In this document: one piece after another, positions 1-6,236 of the stretch
Layout: each line of letters opens with the position of its first letter
Position numbering within the stretch: the first letter of the stretch is position 1
Origin: Cyclobacteriaceae bacterium
GTDB taxonomy: Bacteria > Bacteroidota > Bacteroidia > Cytophagales > Cyclobacteriaceae
Reading direction: 5' to 3'
Length of the DNA stretch: 13,713 nucleotides
Assembly (NCBI GenBank): GCA_028279155.1
Contig: JANQST010000486.1
Coordinates: forward strand, 1 to 13,713
Program-made: the position numbers and the translations under genes
The notes under the pieces: generated by a model
Seen by the model: the letters and a program-made list of their open reading frames with translations, nothing else
What the model was told of the DNA's origin: nothing
Database searches by the model: none

Positions 1-1134
1 AAAAGTAGCTTCCTGGATCTTAAAAGAATCCTTCTCATCGCTCAGTTTGCCATCTCAGCAATCATGATCGTGGGAACGATGGTTGTGTATCAACAACTAA
101 TGTATTTCAAGAATTCGGATATGGGTTTTGATATGGAGCAGGTCCTGATTATTGAAAACGCGGATGTACTATCCAATCAACAGACTTTGAAGGAACGCAT
201 TACTCAGCTCTCGTTTGTAGAATCTGCGGGGTTCAGTAATGGAGTGGTTGGCGGACTCAACTGGACATTTACTGTTGGTTACCCGGATCGTTTTTTAATG
301 AACTATGCAGTTGTTACCCCAGACTACATGGAAGCAATGGATTTTGAATTCATTGGAGGAAGAAACTTTGATGAGTCCATAGAAACGGACAGTCAGGGTC
401 TAAATCTAATTGCAAACGAAGCAGCCTTGAAAGCGTTAGGCCTCGAGCTGAGCCAAGTGGGAGAGTCTGTTCCAATGACAAGTAATCGACGAGATTCATT
501 GATTTATGGAAGGGTAATTGGGGTAGTTAAAGACTTTCACTATTCGAACTTTAAAGAAGACATCAAGCCCTATGCTTTTTTCTATCGTACCGACCCTGAG
601 GATAACCTGGCTGTAAGAATGTCCAGCACAAATGTTCGGGAAAACCTGGAACAACTGGAAGCAATCTGGAATGATATGACAGTAGGAGTGCCATTCGAAA
701 GTTATTTCCTTGATCAGTCCTTTGCAGAACTCCACCGCACCGAAGAACGACTTTCTGATGTCATGCTGTATCTCACATTGCTATCAATTTTTATTTCATT
801 TATCGGCATGTTCGCCATCGCTAACATTGTGATCAAGTCACGGCTAAAGGAAGTGGCCGTTCGAAAAGCACTTGGTGCTACAACCAATCAAGTGGTGTCC
901 ATGTTTACAAAGAACTTTGTATTACTTGTTGTGATTGCCAACGCAATTGGCTTACCAATCGCATACATAACGATGCAAGAATGGCTGGCAGATTTTTCTT
1001 ATCGCACAACACTCGGTCCTACACTCTTTGTACTGGCATTAATTCTGACCATAGGACTTGCCTATCTGATTGTTGGCATGAGGTCTTTACGGGTAGCTAC
1101 TTCGAATTTGACGGAGCGTCTTAGAGATGAATAA
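1..1134 (+). CDS. MacB/FtsX-type ABC transporter permease, 5' end cut by window edge
   Basis: The frame is open from base 1, so the ATG at 64 is internal; 377 residues are visible. The start (KRILLIAQFAISAIMIVGT) is the transmembrane helix that opens the second half of duplicated Bacteroidota MacB-like permeases. A periplasmic MacB_PCD-type region follows, including the recurrent VIGVVKDFHYSNF. The C-terminal FtsX domain has three hydrophobic segments, with the cytoplasmic coupling stretch KEVAVRKALGAT after the first. Family members are usually near 800 residues, so roughly half is missing. Such permeases work with a separate ATPase in export of lipoproteins, peptides or drugs, or in mechanotransmission; the substrate cannot be told here. 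No clear terminator follows the stop. Confidence 0.87.
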   Translation, partial: KSSFLDLKRILLIAQFAISAIMIVGTMVVYQQLMYFKNSDMGFDMEQVLIIENADVLSNQQTLKERITQLSFVESAGFSNGVVGGLNWTFTVGYPDRFLMNYAVVTPDYMEAMDFEFIGGRNFDESIETDSQGLNLIANEAALKALGLELSQVGESVPMTSNRRDSLIYGRVIGVVKDFHYSNFKEDIKPYAFFYRTDPEDNLAVRMSSTNVRENLEQLEAIWNDMTVGVPFESYFLDQSFAELHRTEERLSDVMLYLTLLSIFISFIGMFAIANIVIKSRLKEVAVRKALGATTNQVVSMFTKNFVLLVVIANAIGLPIAYITMQEWLADFSYRTTLGPTLFVLALILTIGLAYLIVGMRSLRVATSNLTERLRDE

Positions 1135-1184
1135 CTAGCAGTTTCAATGTAACAGACCCTTAAAAAGTAAAAAAGTGAAGCGAA

Positions 1185-1217
1185 ATTGTTATTAGTTAGG
1201 ATTCCTTACTATTATTG
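1185..1217 (+). promoter_or_regulatory. Candidate Bacteroidota-type promoter of the thioredoxin-like gene
   Basis: ATTG at 1185-1188 is followed, after 21 bases, by TATTATTG at 1210-1217. Each box differs at one base from the Bacteroidota consensus TTTG / TAnnTTTG, and the spacing is normal. Transcription would start near 1224, giving a leader of about 18 bases before the ATG at 1242. The inverted repeat 1193-1211 fills the spacer and touches the -7 box, a classic repressor position. Confidence 0.45.
1193..1211. promoter_or_regulatory. Putative MarR operator, site 1
   Basis: This 19-base inverted repeat (TAGTTAGGATTCCTTACTA) has one mismatched pair and its centre at 1202. It contains the 11-mer TTAGTTAGGAT (1192-1202) that recurs at two other gene starts in this cluster. 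It lies between the -33 and -7 boxes of the candidate promoter, so binding should block RNA polymerase. Assignment to the MarR protein encoded at 2346-2954 is inference from proximity and palindrome size. Confidence 0.6.
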
Positions 1218-1241
1218 TGCTATAAACTAAAATTTAGAAAA

Positions 1242-1475
1242 ATGAAAAAATCAGTTTTTTATCATGCAGGGTGCTCCGTTTGTGTATCTGCAGAAAATGA
1301 AATTGTCGAATTGCTCGGAACGGACAATGTGGAAATTGTTCATTTGGGCGAAGAAAAAACACGTATTCAGGATGCTGAAAGCCTTGGGATTAAGTCAGTA
1401 CCAGTTTTGGTTACTCCTTCTGGTGGGGTTTTACATCTCAATTTTGGAGCTTCTATCGATGAATTGAGAGCATAA
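1242..1475 (+). CDS. Small thioredoxin/glutaredoxin-like protein with CxxC motif
   Basis: The 77-residue protein has a minimal thioredoxin fold: beta strand KSVFYH, then the active-site motif C11-S-V-C14 at the start of a helix, strand VEIVHL, helix, then SVP54VLV carrying the expected cis-proline, and a final strand with glycine. It lacks a signal peptide, so it should be cytoplasmic and take part in dithiol/disulfide exchange or carry a metal. It is shorter than classical thioredoxin (about 105 residues) and nearer to glutaredoxin-like redox proteins. The ATG at 1242 is preferred over a TTG at 1215, which lies inside the candidate promoter and would add nine residues before the first strand. 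A putative operator lies upstream and another follows 16 bases after the stop. Confidence 0.8.
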   Translation: MKKSVFYHAGCSVCVSAENEIVELLGTDNVEIVHLGEEKTRIQDAESLGIKSVPVLVTPSGGVLHLNFGASIDELRA

Positions 1476-1487
1476 TTTTTATTTCTA

Positions 1488-1508
1488 TTAGTTAGGATTC
1501 CTAATCTA
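1488..1508. promoter_or_regulatory. Putative MarR operator, site 2
   Basis: It contains the shared 11-mer TTAGTTAGGAT (1488-1498) and a perfect 13-base palindrome TTAGGATTCCTAA (1492-1504). It lies in the 41-base gap between the thioredoxin-like gene and the exported-protein gene, 12 bases before the latter's ATG counting from the palindrome. I see no good -33/-7 pair here, so it may serve a weak internal promoter or block elongation. Confidence 0.55.
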
Positions 1509-1516
1509 TTTAAAAA

Positions 1517-2248
1517 ATGAAAAATCTATTTATAATTTCAATTATTCTGATTGGATGCATGTCAAGAGGCTTTTCTCAAGGAGAAAACGTAGACCCTGCT
1601 TTTTCGAAAAGCAATGACTTGATGATCGAAAGCGCGTCAGTAAAGTATGATAATGACCTTGAATTACTTGTTTTTTCTATGACCGTTCAAGGAAACGCAG
1701 GAGCTACTACTCCAAAGGAGGTGGGTCAACTGGATGGAGCTCCTGTACTTGGGTACGTTTTTCCCACAAGTTTGAAATCCAAAGATGTTGGTTTTGGTGA
1801 TGTCGATGGTATTGTAGCCTTAGCGCTTACCTCACATCCTGATTTTGACGATACTCCTTTATGGGATGAGAATTATGATCGTAATTTCTCAAACGATGGA
1901 GTGATTTGGCATCCTCATTGGGTGGTCCTTGAATCAAATGAGTCAGTACCAGGTGGACTTTCAGTGAAAGAGTTTGATAAGGAAGACAATCAGGTCATCT
2001 TACCTCCTACCAATCCAGGAATGCCCATGTATATGGATTCACCCGGTTTTCAGGTTGTGACAAAAAGTAATCAGATTAAGGTAATTGTACCCCGGTTCAG
2101 GGTTTCTGGAAAAACAAACTTCAATTTTGATGCAGTTGCCGCTTATATGCAAGTAAACACCACAAAAGAAACCCTCCCGCTCTTAGGAGTTTATGAAGTG
2201 TATAGCATTGCATCAGGAGATCTCTCTCTTCCCTATTCTGTTAAGTAG
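1517..2248 (+). CDS. Exported protein of unknown function with WHPHW motif
   Basis: I do not recognise the family. The 243-residue protein begins with a hydrophobic signal sequence (residues 2-13). It could be cut after GFSQ (about residue 21) by signal peptidase I. LIGC ending at Cys14 also fits a lipobox, although a lipid-modified cysteine that early is unusual. The mature part is mostly beta-like and has no transmembrane segment. Its central stretch, residues 106-138, is dense in His, Asp and Trp (SHPDFDDTPLWDENYD, then WHPHW at 131-135) and could bind a metal or form an active site. Repeated glycine and proline turns fill the rest. A putative MarR operator precedes the gene and a hairpin terminator follows, so it should be co-regulated with the thioredoxin-like gene upstream. 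Confidence 0.78.
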   Translation: MKNLFIISIILIGCMSRGFSQGENVDPAFSKSNDLMIESASVKYDNDLELLVFSMTVQGNAGATTPKEVGQLDGAPVLGYVFPTSLKSKDVGFGDVDGIVALALTSHPDFDDTPLWDENYDRNFSNDGVIWHPHWVVLESNESVPGGLSVKEFDKEDNQVILPPTNPGMPMYMDSPGFQVVTKSNQIKVIVPRFRVSGKTNFNFDAVAAYMQVNTTKETLPLLGVYEVYSIASGDLSLPYSVK

Positions 2249-2258
2249 GCGTTCAATA

Positions 2259-2308
2259 GAGGTCATGAAGCAATTGAAAGTATTTCATGTTTCATGACTT
2301 CTTTTATT
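2259..2308 (+). terminator. Rho-independent-like terminator after the exported-protein gene
   Basis: A 13-pair stem (2259-2271 with 2289-2301, including two G-U pairs) encloses a 17-base loop and is followed by TTTTATT. It separates the thioredoxin-like/exported-protein unit from the marR transcript. The long loop and modest GC content make its strength uncertain. Confidence 0.55.
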
Positions 2309-2319
2309 CTCCATTTATT

Positions 2320-2340
2320 TTAGTTAGGATGACTAACTTA
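2320..2340. promoter_or_regulatory. Putative MarR operator, site 3 (autoregulation)
   Basis: The shared 11-mer TTAGTTAGGAT (2320-2330) forms the left arm of an inverted repeat, AGTTAG (2322-2327) and CTAACT (2333-2338), with a 5-base spacer. Its right edge is 7 bases before the marR ATG, so bound protein would cover the transcription start or the ribosome-binding region. This fits negative autoregulation, common in MarR regulators. Confidence 0.6.
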
Positions 2341-2345
2341 GTCAA

Positions 2346-2954
2346 ATGACTAAAAACCCCTTCGACCCGGATATTCAAAGGAAAGATCTCAGCAGTCGTT
2401 TAGTTGTGGGCTTTGAACGCATCGCTGAAGTATTTCGAGTATTGCTCTGGGACCATGCAAAAGAGTTGGGGTTGAGCCCTATACAAATTCAGCTTCTTAT
2501 TTTTATTGACGTTCATCCAACCGAATTGTGTACAGTGAGTCATCTCGCAAAGGAGTTTAATATGACAAAACCTACGGTGAGTGATGCAGTTAAAGTTCTC
2601 GTTCAGAAGGAATTGGTCAAAAAAGTTACTGGGACAGGAGACGCTCGAAGCTATTCCCTGGCTTTATCAAAAAAAGGAAAGGATGTAATCAATCAAGTGG
2701 GGGGGTTTACTCAACCATTATATAGATCTGTTGATGCGTTTAGTATCGAAGAAAAAAAATACCTCTATCATTTACTGACAAAATTGATCTTCCAACTGAA
2801 CAAAGATGAAATCATCTCTGTGCAACGTACTTGCTTCGGCTGTCGATTTCATGAAGAAAAAAAAGCAGGTCATTATTGCCATTTCATAAAGGAGGATTTG
2901 AAGGATCATGAGATCAGGTTAGATTGCAATGATTTTAAGCTAATAGAAGCATGA
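2346..2954 (+). CDS. MarR-family winged-helix regulator with four-cysteine C-terminal tail
   Basis: The 202-residue protein has a MarR core at about residues 15-150: dimerisation helix, LSPIQIQLLIFI helix, helix-turn-helix at about 62-91 with recognition helix TKPTVSDAVKVLVQKE, and a wing containing D99-A-R101. Beyond the core, residues 160-198 carry C163-x2-C166, C178 and C194 in a basic and acidic context. That spacing suits a zinc or iron-sulfur site, and similar tails occur in a subgroup of Bacteroidota MarR proteins. Standard MarR proteins are near 145 residues, so the tail is a real extension. A palindrome just upstream suggests autoregulation, and matching palindromes precede two upstream genes. 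The stop overlaps the ispF start by four bases (ATGA). The ligand is unknown; a redox or metal signal is inference. Confidence 0.93.
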   Translation: MTKNPFDPDIQRKDLSSRLVVGFERIAEVFRVLLWDHAKELGLSPIQIQLLIFIDVHPTELCTVSHLAKEFNMTKPTVSDAVKVLVQKELVKKVTGTGDARSYSLALSKKGKDVINQVGGFTQPLYRSVDAFSIEEKKYLYHLLTKLIFQLNKDEIISVQRTCFGCRFHEEKKAGHYCHFIKEDLKDHEIRLDCNDFKLIEA

Positions 2955-3436
2955 AACCCAATATTAGAGTCGGTTACGGTTACGATGTTCATGCACTTGC
3001 GGAAGGTGTTGATTTTTGGTTGGGAGGAATCAAGATCCCACATTCTCATGGAGCCTATGGACATTCAGATGCAGACGTATTGATTCATGTAATCTGTGAT
3101 GCACTTCTTGGTGCAGCGAATATGCGCGACATTGGATTTCATTTCTCAGACAAGGACCCCAAATACAAAGGCATTGACAGCAAGATCTTACTGAAAGAAG
3201 TGATTGATCTCATCAAAACTAAGGGCTATAAAGTTGGGAATGTTGATAGCACAATCTGTTTGCAACAGCCAAAGGTCAATCCGCACATTCCGGCAATGAA
3301 AGCGTGCCTGGCAGAAGTGATGGGAATTGAAGAAGAGGATGTTTCCATCAAGGCCACAACTACCGAGAAACTTGGATTTGTTGGCAAAGAAGAAGGTGTA
3401 TCAGCTCATGCTGTCGTTCTAATATATGGCGATTAA
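2951..3436 (+). CDS. ispF: 2-C-methyl-D-erythritol 2,4-cyclodiphosphate synthase
   Basis: This cytoplasmic enzyme of the non-mevalonate isoprenoid pathway cyclises CDP-methylerythritol 2-phosphate to ME-cPP with release of CMP. The 161-residue length matches the family (E. coli about 159). Metal ligands are visible as D12-V-H14 in GYDVHAL and H46. H38-S-D-A-D follows the usual pattern, DIGFHFSD is at 60-67, and the nucleotide-binding ATTTEKLGFVG is at 135-145. Family members form trimers. The ATG overlaps the marR stop by four bases, and the 3' end overlaps mnmD by eleven, implying one transcript with translational coupling. It therefore probably shares the regulator's promoter, which is unusual for an essential pathway gene. 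Confidence 0.98.
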   Translation: MKPNIRVGYGYDVHALAEGVDFWLGGIKIPHSHGAYGHSDADVLIHVICDALLGAANMRDIGFHFSDKDPKYKGIDSKILLKEVIDLIKTKGYKVGNVDSTICLQQPKVNPHIPAMKACLAEVMGIEEEDVSIKATTTEKLGFVGKEEGVSAHAVVLIYGD

Positions 3437-4091
3437 GATCATCACTACCGAAGACGGTTCTCATAGTTTGTTTGACGAAGAGCTCAACGAGACCTATCAC
3501 TCGACAAAAGGAGCATTGGGCGAGTCGCTCCACGTGTTTATAAGAGAAGGATTGGAGTTTTTTTTGACATCCAACACAGGCTCCAAAGTGAACATCCTTG
3601 AGATTGGATTAGGAACAGGGTTAAATGCATTTCTTACAGCTAAAGTTGCAGAGGAAAAGCAGATCAACGTTTCTTTCACATCACTTGAGCCGTACCCAAT
3701 CCCTCGAAAAATATATCAAGCGCTTAATTATCATGCATCAGAAGAGGAAGGCAATCTCTTCCGTAGAATCCATGAAGATGAATGGGAAAAAGAGAACATT
3801 ATTTCAGATCACTTCACCTTACTAAAGACCACTGCTAAACTTGAACACTTCAACACCAACAAACTTTTCAACCTTATCTATTTCGATGCGTTCGCGCCCA
3901 GCAAACAAGCAGAAGTTTGGTCAATTGAGAACCTTAGGAAATGCCATGACTTATTGGATAAAGGAGGAATACTAACCACTTACTGTGCACAAGGCCAGTT
4001 CAAGAGGAATTTGGTTGAAGCAGGATTTGAGGTCGAAGCCCTGCAAGGCGCAATGGGGAAGAAAGAGATGGTGAGAGCTCGAAAACCTTGA
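3426..4091 (+). CDS. mnmD: tRNA 5-methylaminomethyl-2-thiouridine methyltransferase, MnmD-type (DUF752)
   Basis: The 221-residue protein matches the methyltransferase half of bifunctional MnmC, here as a stand-alone enzyme. MnmC-type methyltransferases convert 5-aminomethyl(2-thio)uridine at tRNA position 34 to the methylaminomethyl form using S-adenosylmethionine. The N-terminal DUF752 hallmark DGSHSLFDEELNETYHS is at 10-26. The SAM-binding motif LEIGLGTGLNAF is at 58-69, the acidic catalytic-type motif YFDAFAPSKQAEVWS at 152-166, and LTTYCAQGQFKRNL at 183-196. The end (GAMGKKEMVRARK) is also typical. No oxidase domain of the MnmC C-terminal half is present. The start lies eleven bases inside ispF, so translation is probably coupled. 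Only a weak stem (4087-4114) follows. Confidence 0.92.
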   Translation: MAIKIITTEDGSHSLFDEELNETYHSTKGALGESLHVFIREGLEFFLTSNTGSKVNILEIGLGTGLNAFLTAKVAEEKQINVSFTSLEPYPIPRKIYQALNYHASEEEGNLFRRIHEDEWEKENIISDHFTLLKTTAKLEHFNTNKLFNLIYFDAFAPSKQAEVWSIENLRKCHDLLDKGGILTTYCAQGQFKRNLVEAGFEVEALQGAMGKKEMVRARKP

Positions 4092-4161
4092 TAATGAGGA
4101 ATTTGAATATCAAGTTCTTCAGGATGTCCAAATAATTGTAAATTTCATGGGGCTTCAGTGA

Positions 4162-4800
4162 ATGTTAATGAAGAGTAATTCCAGTTTGATAAAGTTTCTT
4201 TTAGCAGCATTTTTATTCTGCCTAAGCTTCGACATATTATGTCAGTCTAGTATCCTGACCGATCCACGAGATAATAATTCCTATAAAACGATCGAAATCG
4301 GAACCCTAATTTGGATGATGGAGGATCTGCGGCTTCAAACGAAGTTATCGCATTGCCCCAACTATAATCTTGATGAGTGTGGAGAAACAAACTTCTATTC
4401 CTATAAGGAAATTGAATCAGTTTGCCCTAAAGGCTGGAGAATACCTACGGTTGAAGATTGGAACAGCTTCCTGGAGACTCTTGAAGAAGCTAAGCTTGCT
4501 AGAATGTTTGAAGGGAATAAGAAACTTTTTCGAGTAGATTTCCTGGATCGATACGATGTTTTTGAAAAAAACCGACTTGAAATCAGACCTATTGGAAGAA
4601 CTGAGGGAAATATTTGGAAAGACGGATACTATGCAGATTACTGGACAACCAACCCAGAAATAAAGGACCCGAGATTTCATATTCATATCAGTCAATACTC
4701 AATATCGGGTCATGCGCATAAGCACAACATCAACGAAAAGAATGAAGAAAAGAATCGAAAATTTGCTGTTCGATGCGTATGTGAAATAATGGGAAATTAA
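4162..4800 (+). CDS. Exported FISUMP-domain protein (Fib_succ_major type)
   Basis: The 212-residue protein has a signal sequence (basic K4, hydrophobic 9-22, probable cleavage near residue 28). The mature part follows the FISUMP pattern (TIGR02145): a start with DPRDNNSYKTIEIG, then LIWMMEDLRL at 49-58, CPKGWRIPTVEDWNSFL at 88-104, a middle containing YWTTN at 160-164, and AVRCVCE at the end. Mature cysteines at 65, 73, 88, 205 and 207 are consistent with an exported, disulfide-bonded protein. These domains are frequent in Bacteroidota and Fibrobacter surface or secreted proteins, and their molecular function is not established. A second in-frame ATG at 4168 would trim two residues. The gene stands alone, with 70 bases before it and 65 after. 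Confidence 0.85.
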   Translation: MLMKSNSSLIKFLLAAFLFCLSFDILCQSSILTDPRDNNSYKTIEIGTLIWMMEDLRLQTKLSHCPNYNLDECGETNFYSYKEIESVCPKGWRIPTVEDWNSFLETLEEAKLARMFEGNKKLFRVDFLDRYDVFEKNRLEIRPIGRTEGNIWKDGYYADYWTTNPEIKDPRFHIHISQYSISGHAHKHNINEKNEEKNRKFAVRCVCEIMGN

Positions 4801-4865
4801 TCAGCTGGTCATTTCGCGGACATGCACTAGCAACTTTTGTTTGTTAGAATTGTAAGACACCAAGT

Positions 4866-5825
4866 ATGACAATGCAACTCGGAACTATTCATCAGTGTGA
4901 CCAACCTACGATCGTATTTTTAAACAATCGTTCAATCATTGAACTGGACTTTGTTGTCCACACCTTCAAGCAACCAACAGCACTTTTTCTTAAAAAGGGA
5001 CAGTATTTCAAGTTGTTGGACGGTCAGCTGGAATTATTCCCTCTAAATGAGCAAATAGATCTTTCGAAGTATAGGTATTTGTTTTCCCATCTCACTGGAA
5101 TTGGTCATGTTTTATTTGATGAGGAAAAGCAGTTTGTTCCAGATTTGGAGGGATCGCTTTCCGAATGGAGATCCATGAACCCTTTTAATGCTTCCCAACA
5201 AGAAATCGATCTCTTATTTGATACAAACGAATTTTTTGAAGAAAACCTTGACCCCACACTTCCTGTGAGTGAGATCTTGCCAGAGTATCGAAGGTTGAAT
5301 CAAATTTCTTCGAAGCACATCAACCACTCCCTACATCAATGGAAAATGCATAAACTAATTGTTCAAGCGAAGTATTTGTTGTTTTTCGCTGGCAAATCCA
5401 TCCAGGAAGTGGCTTATGAACTACGTTTTAAAGACCCGGCCTACTTTGGACGTTTTTTCAAGCGAATTACTCAGCAGACACCAGGAGAGTTTTTGCATTC
5501 CAACGAAGATCGTCCATCCAGGTATGCACTTCTGGATCAACTCAAGGAATTAATTGAGACAAATTTCAGATCTCAACATTTGATCAGCTTTTATGCGGAT
5601 AAGCTTAACTTAACCTCCAAGAATTTAGCCGAAAGAATCAAAAAAGAGTATAACATTTCGATTAAGCAGCTTATAAGCAATCGATTATATGAAGAAGCAG
5701 AAAAATTGAAAAACCTGGGCTTTAAGGTTTCAACTATCGCACATATGCTTGGCTTCAGAGAAGTAAGTCACTTCTCCGCATTCTACAAAAAGCAATCACC
5801 TCAATCGTTACAAAAAGTGCTATAA
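4866..5825 (+). CDS. AraC-family regulator with two tandem AraC DNA-binding domains
   Basis: The 319-residue protein has a poorly conserved N-terminal sensor-like region (1-125). A first AraC-type domain follows at about 130-210, with KSIQEVAYELRFKDPAYFGRFF at 177-198 and the ending TPGEFL. A second complete domain lies at about 224-318: residues SFYADKLNLTSKNLAERIKK in its first helix-turn-helix, then VSTIAHMLGFREVSHFSAFYKKQ in its second. Normal AraC proteins have one such domain of about 100 residues at the C terminus. Both domains keep the expected pattern, so neither looks degraded. The gene is followed after 65 bases by the SnoaL-like and YHS genes, its likely targets. A direct repeat in that gap may be a binding site. 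Confidence 0.9.
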   Translation: MTMQLGTIHQCDQPTIVFLNNRSIIELDFVVHTFKQPTALFLKKGQYFKLLDGQLELFPLNEQIDLSKYRYLFSHLTGIGHVLFDEEKQFVPDLEGSLSEWRSMNPFNASQQEIDLLFDTNEFFEENLDPTLPVSEILPEYRRLNQISSKHINHSLHQWKMHKLIVQAKYLLFFAGKSIQEVAYELRFKDPAYFGRFFKRITQQTPGEFLHSNEDRPSRYALLDQLKELIETNFRSQHLISFYADKLNLTSKNLAERIKKEYNISIKQLISNRLYEEAEKLKNLGFKVSTIAHMLGFREVSHFSAFYKKQSPQSLQKVL

Positions 5826-5831
5826 ACGCAG

Positions 5832-5875
5832 CATTTTTTGTAAACATATCGCTTCATTTCCAATCCATTTTTGTA
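5832..5875. promoter_or_regulatory. Direct repeat, possible AraC-type regulator site or promoter
   Basis: CATTTTTTGTA (5832-5842) recurs as CATTTTTGTA (5866-5875) with the conserved G residues 33 bases apart, about three helical turns. Such direct repeats are typical of AraC-family binding sites. The second copy also resembles a -7 box (CATTTTTG against TAnnTTTG), but the matching TTTG lies 25 bases upstream, rather far. T-rich composition makes chance similarity possible. Confidence 0.3.
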
Positions 5876-5890
5876 GTCATAAAACAATTA

Positions 5891-6232
5891 ATGATGGATT
5901 ATGTAAATGAAATGGATGGTATGGTCCTCAAGGGGGAGATACCGCAAGCGGTAGATAAATTTTTTGCCGATGATGCCAAAACCACTGAGGTTGATGGTTC
6001 TCTCACATCAAATAAGACAGAAGCACTGGAAAAGCTTACTGGATTTGTGGGCAGCATAGCTGCAGTAAAAGAAATATCGTTGCTGAATTCAGTCTCAGAA
6101 GGAAACGTGTCTATGTCTGAGTTTCTCTTCAATTTCGACATGAAAGATGGTAGCGAAGTGAAGTGGCATGAAGTGATTCGAAGAATCTGGGAAGATGGCA
6201 AAGTAATTAATGAACAATATTTTCAAAACTAA
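5891..6232 (+). CDS. SnoaL-like (NTF2-fold) small protein
   Basis: The 113-residue protein has no signal sequence. The pattern is an N-terminal helix (NEMDGMVLKGEIPQAVDKFFADDAKTTE, split around residues 5-32), a helix with KTEALEKLTGFV, and strands ending in EVKWHEVIRRIWEDGKVINEQYF. This matches small SnoaL-like/NTF2-fold proteins, which are cyclases, isomerases or ligand-binding proteins. The fold is inferred from pattern and no catalytic residue can be assigned. An ATG at 5894 would shorten it by one residue. Its stop lies four bases before the YHS gene start, so the two are almost certainly co-transcribed, with the tandem-AraC regulator just upstream. Confidence 0.75.
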   Translation: MMDYVNEMDGMVLKGEIPQAVDKFFADDAKTTEVDGSLTSNKTEALEKLTGFVGSIAAVKEISLLNSVSEGNVSMSEFLFNFDMKDGSEVKWHEVIRRIWEDGKVINEQYFQN

Positions 6233-6236
6233 GAAC

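Noticed and set aside
1264..1467. Second frame inside the thioredoxin-like gene
   Set aside because: It overlaps the CxxC protein in another frame and has no motif or leader of its own.
4087..4114. Small inverted repeat CTTGATA/TATCAAG after mnmD
   Set aside because: The stem is only 7 AT-rich pairs with a 14-base loop and no T run, too weak to call a terminator.
4827..4847. Imperfect inverted repeat before the tandem-AraC gene
   Set aside because: The arms CTAGCAAC and GTTTGTTAG pair only with an indel, and no second copy was found.
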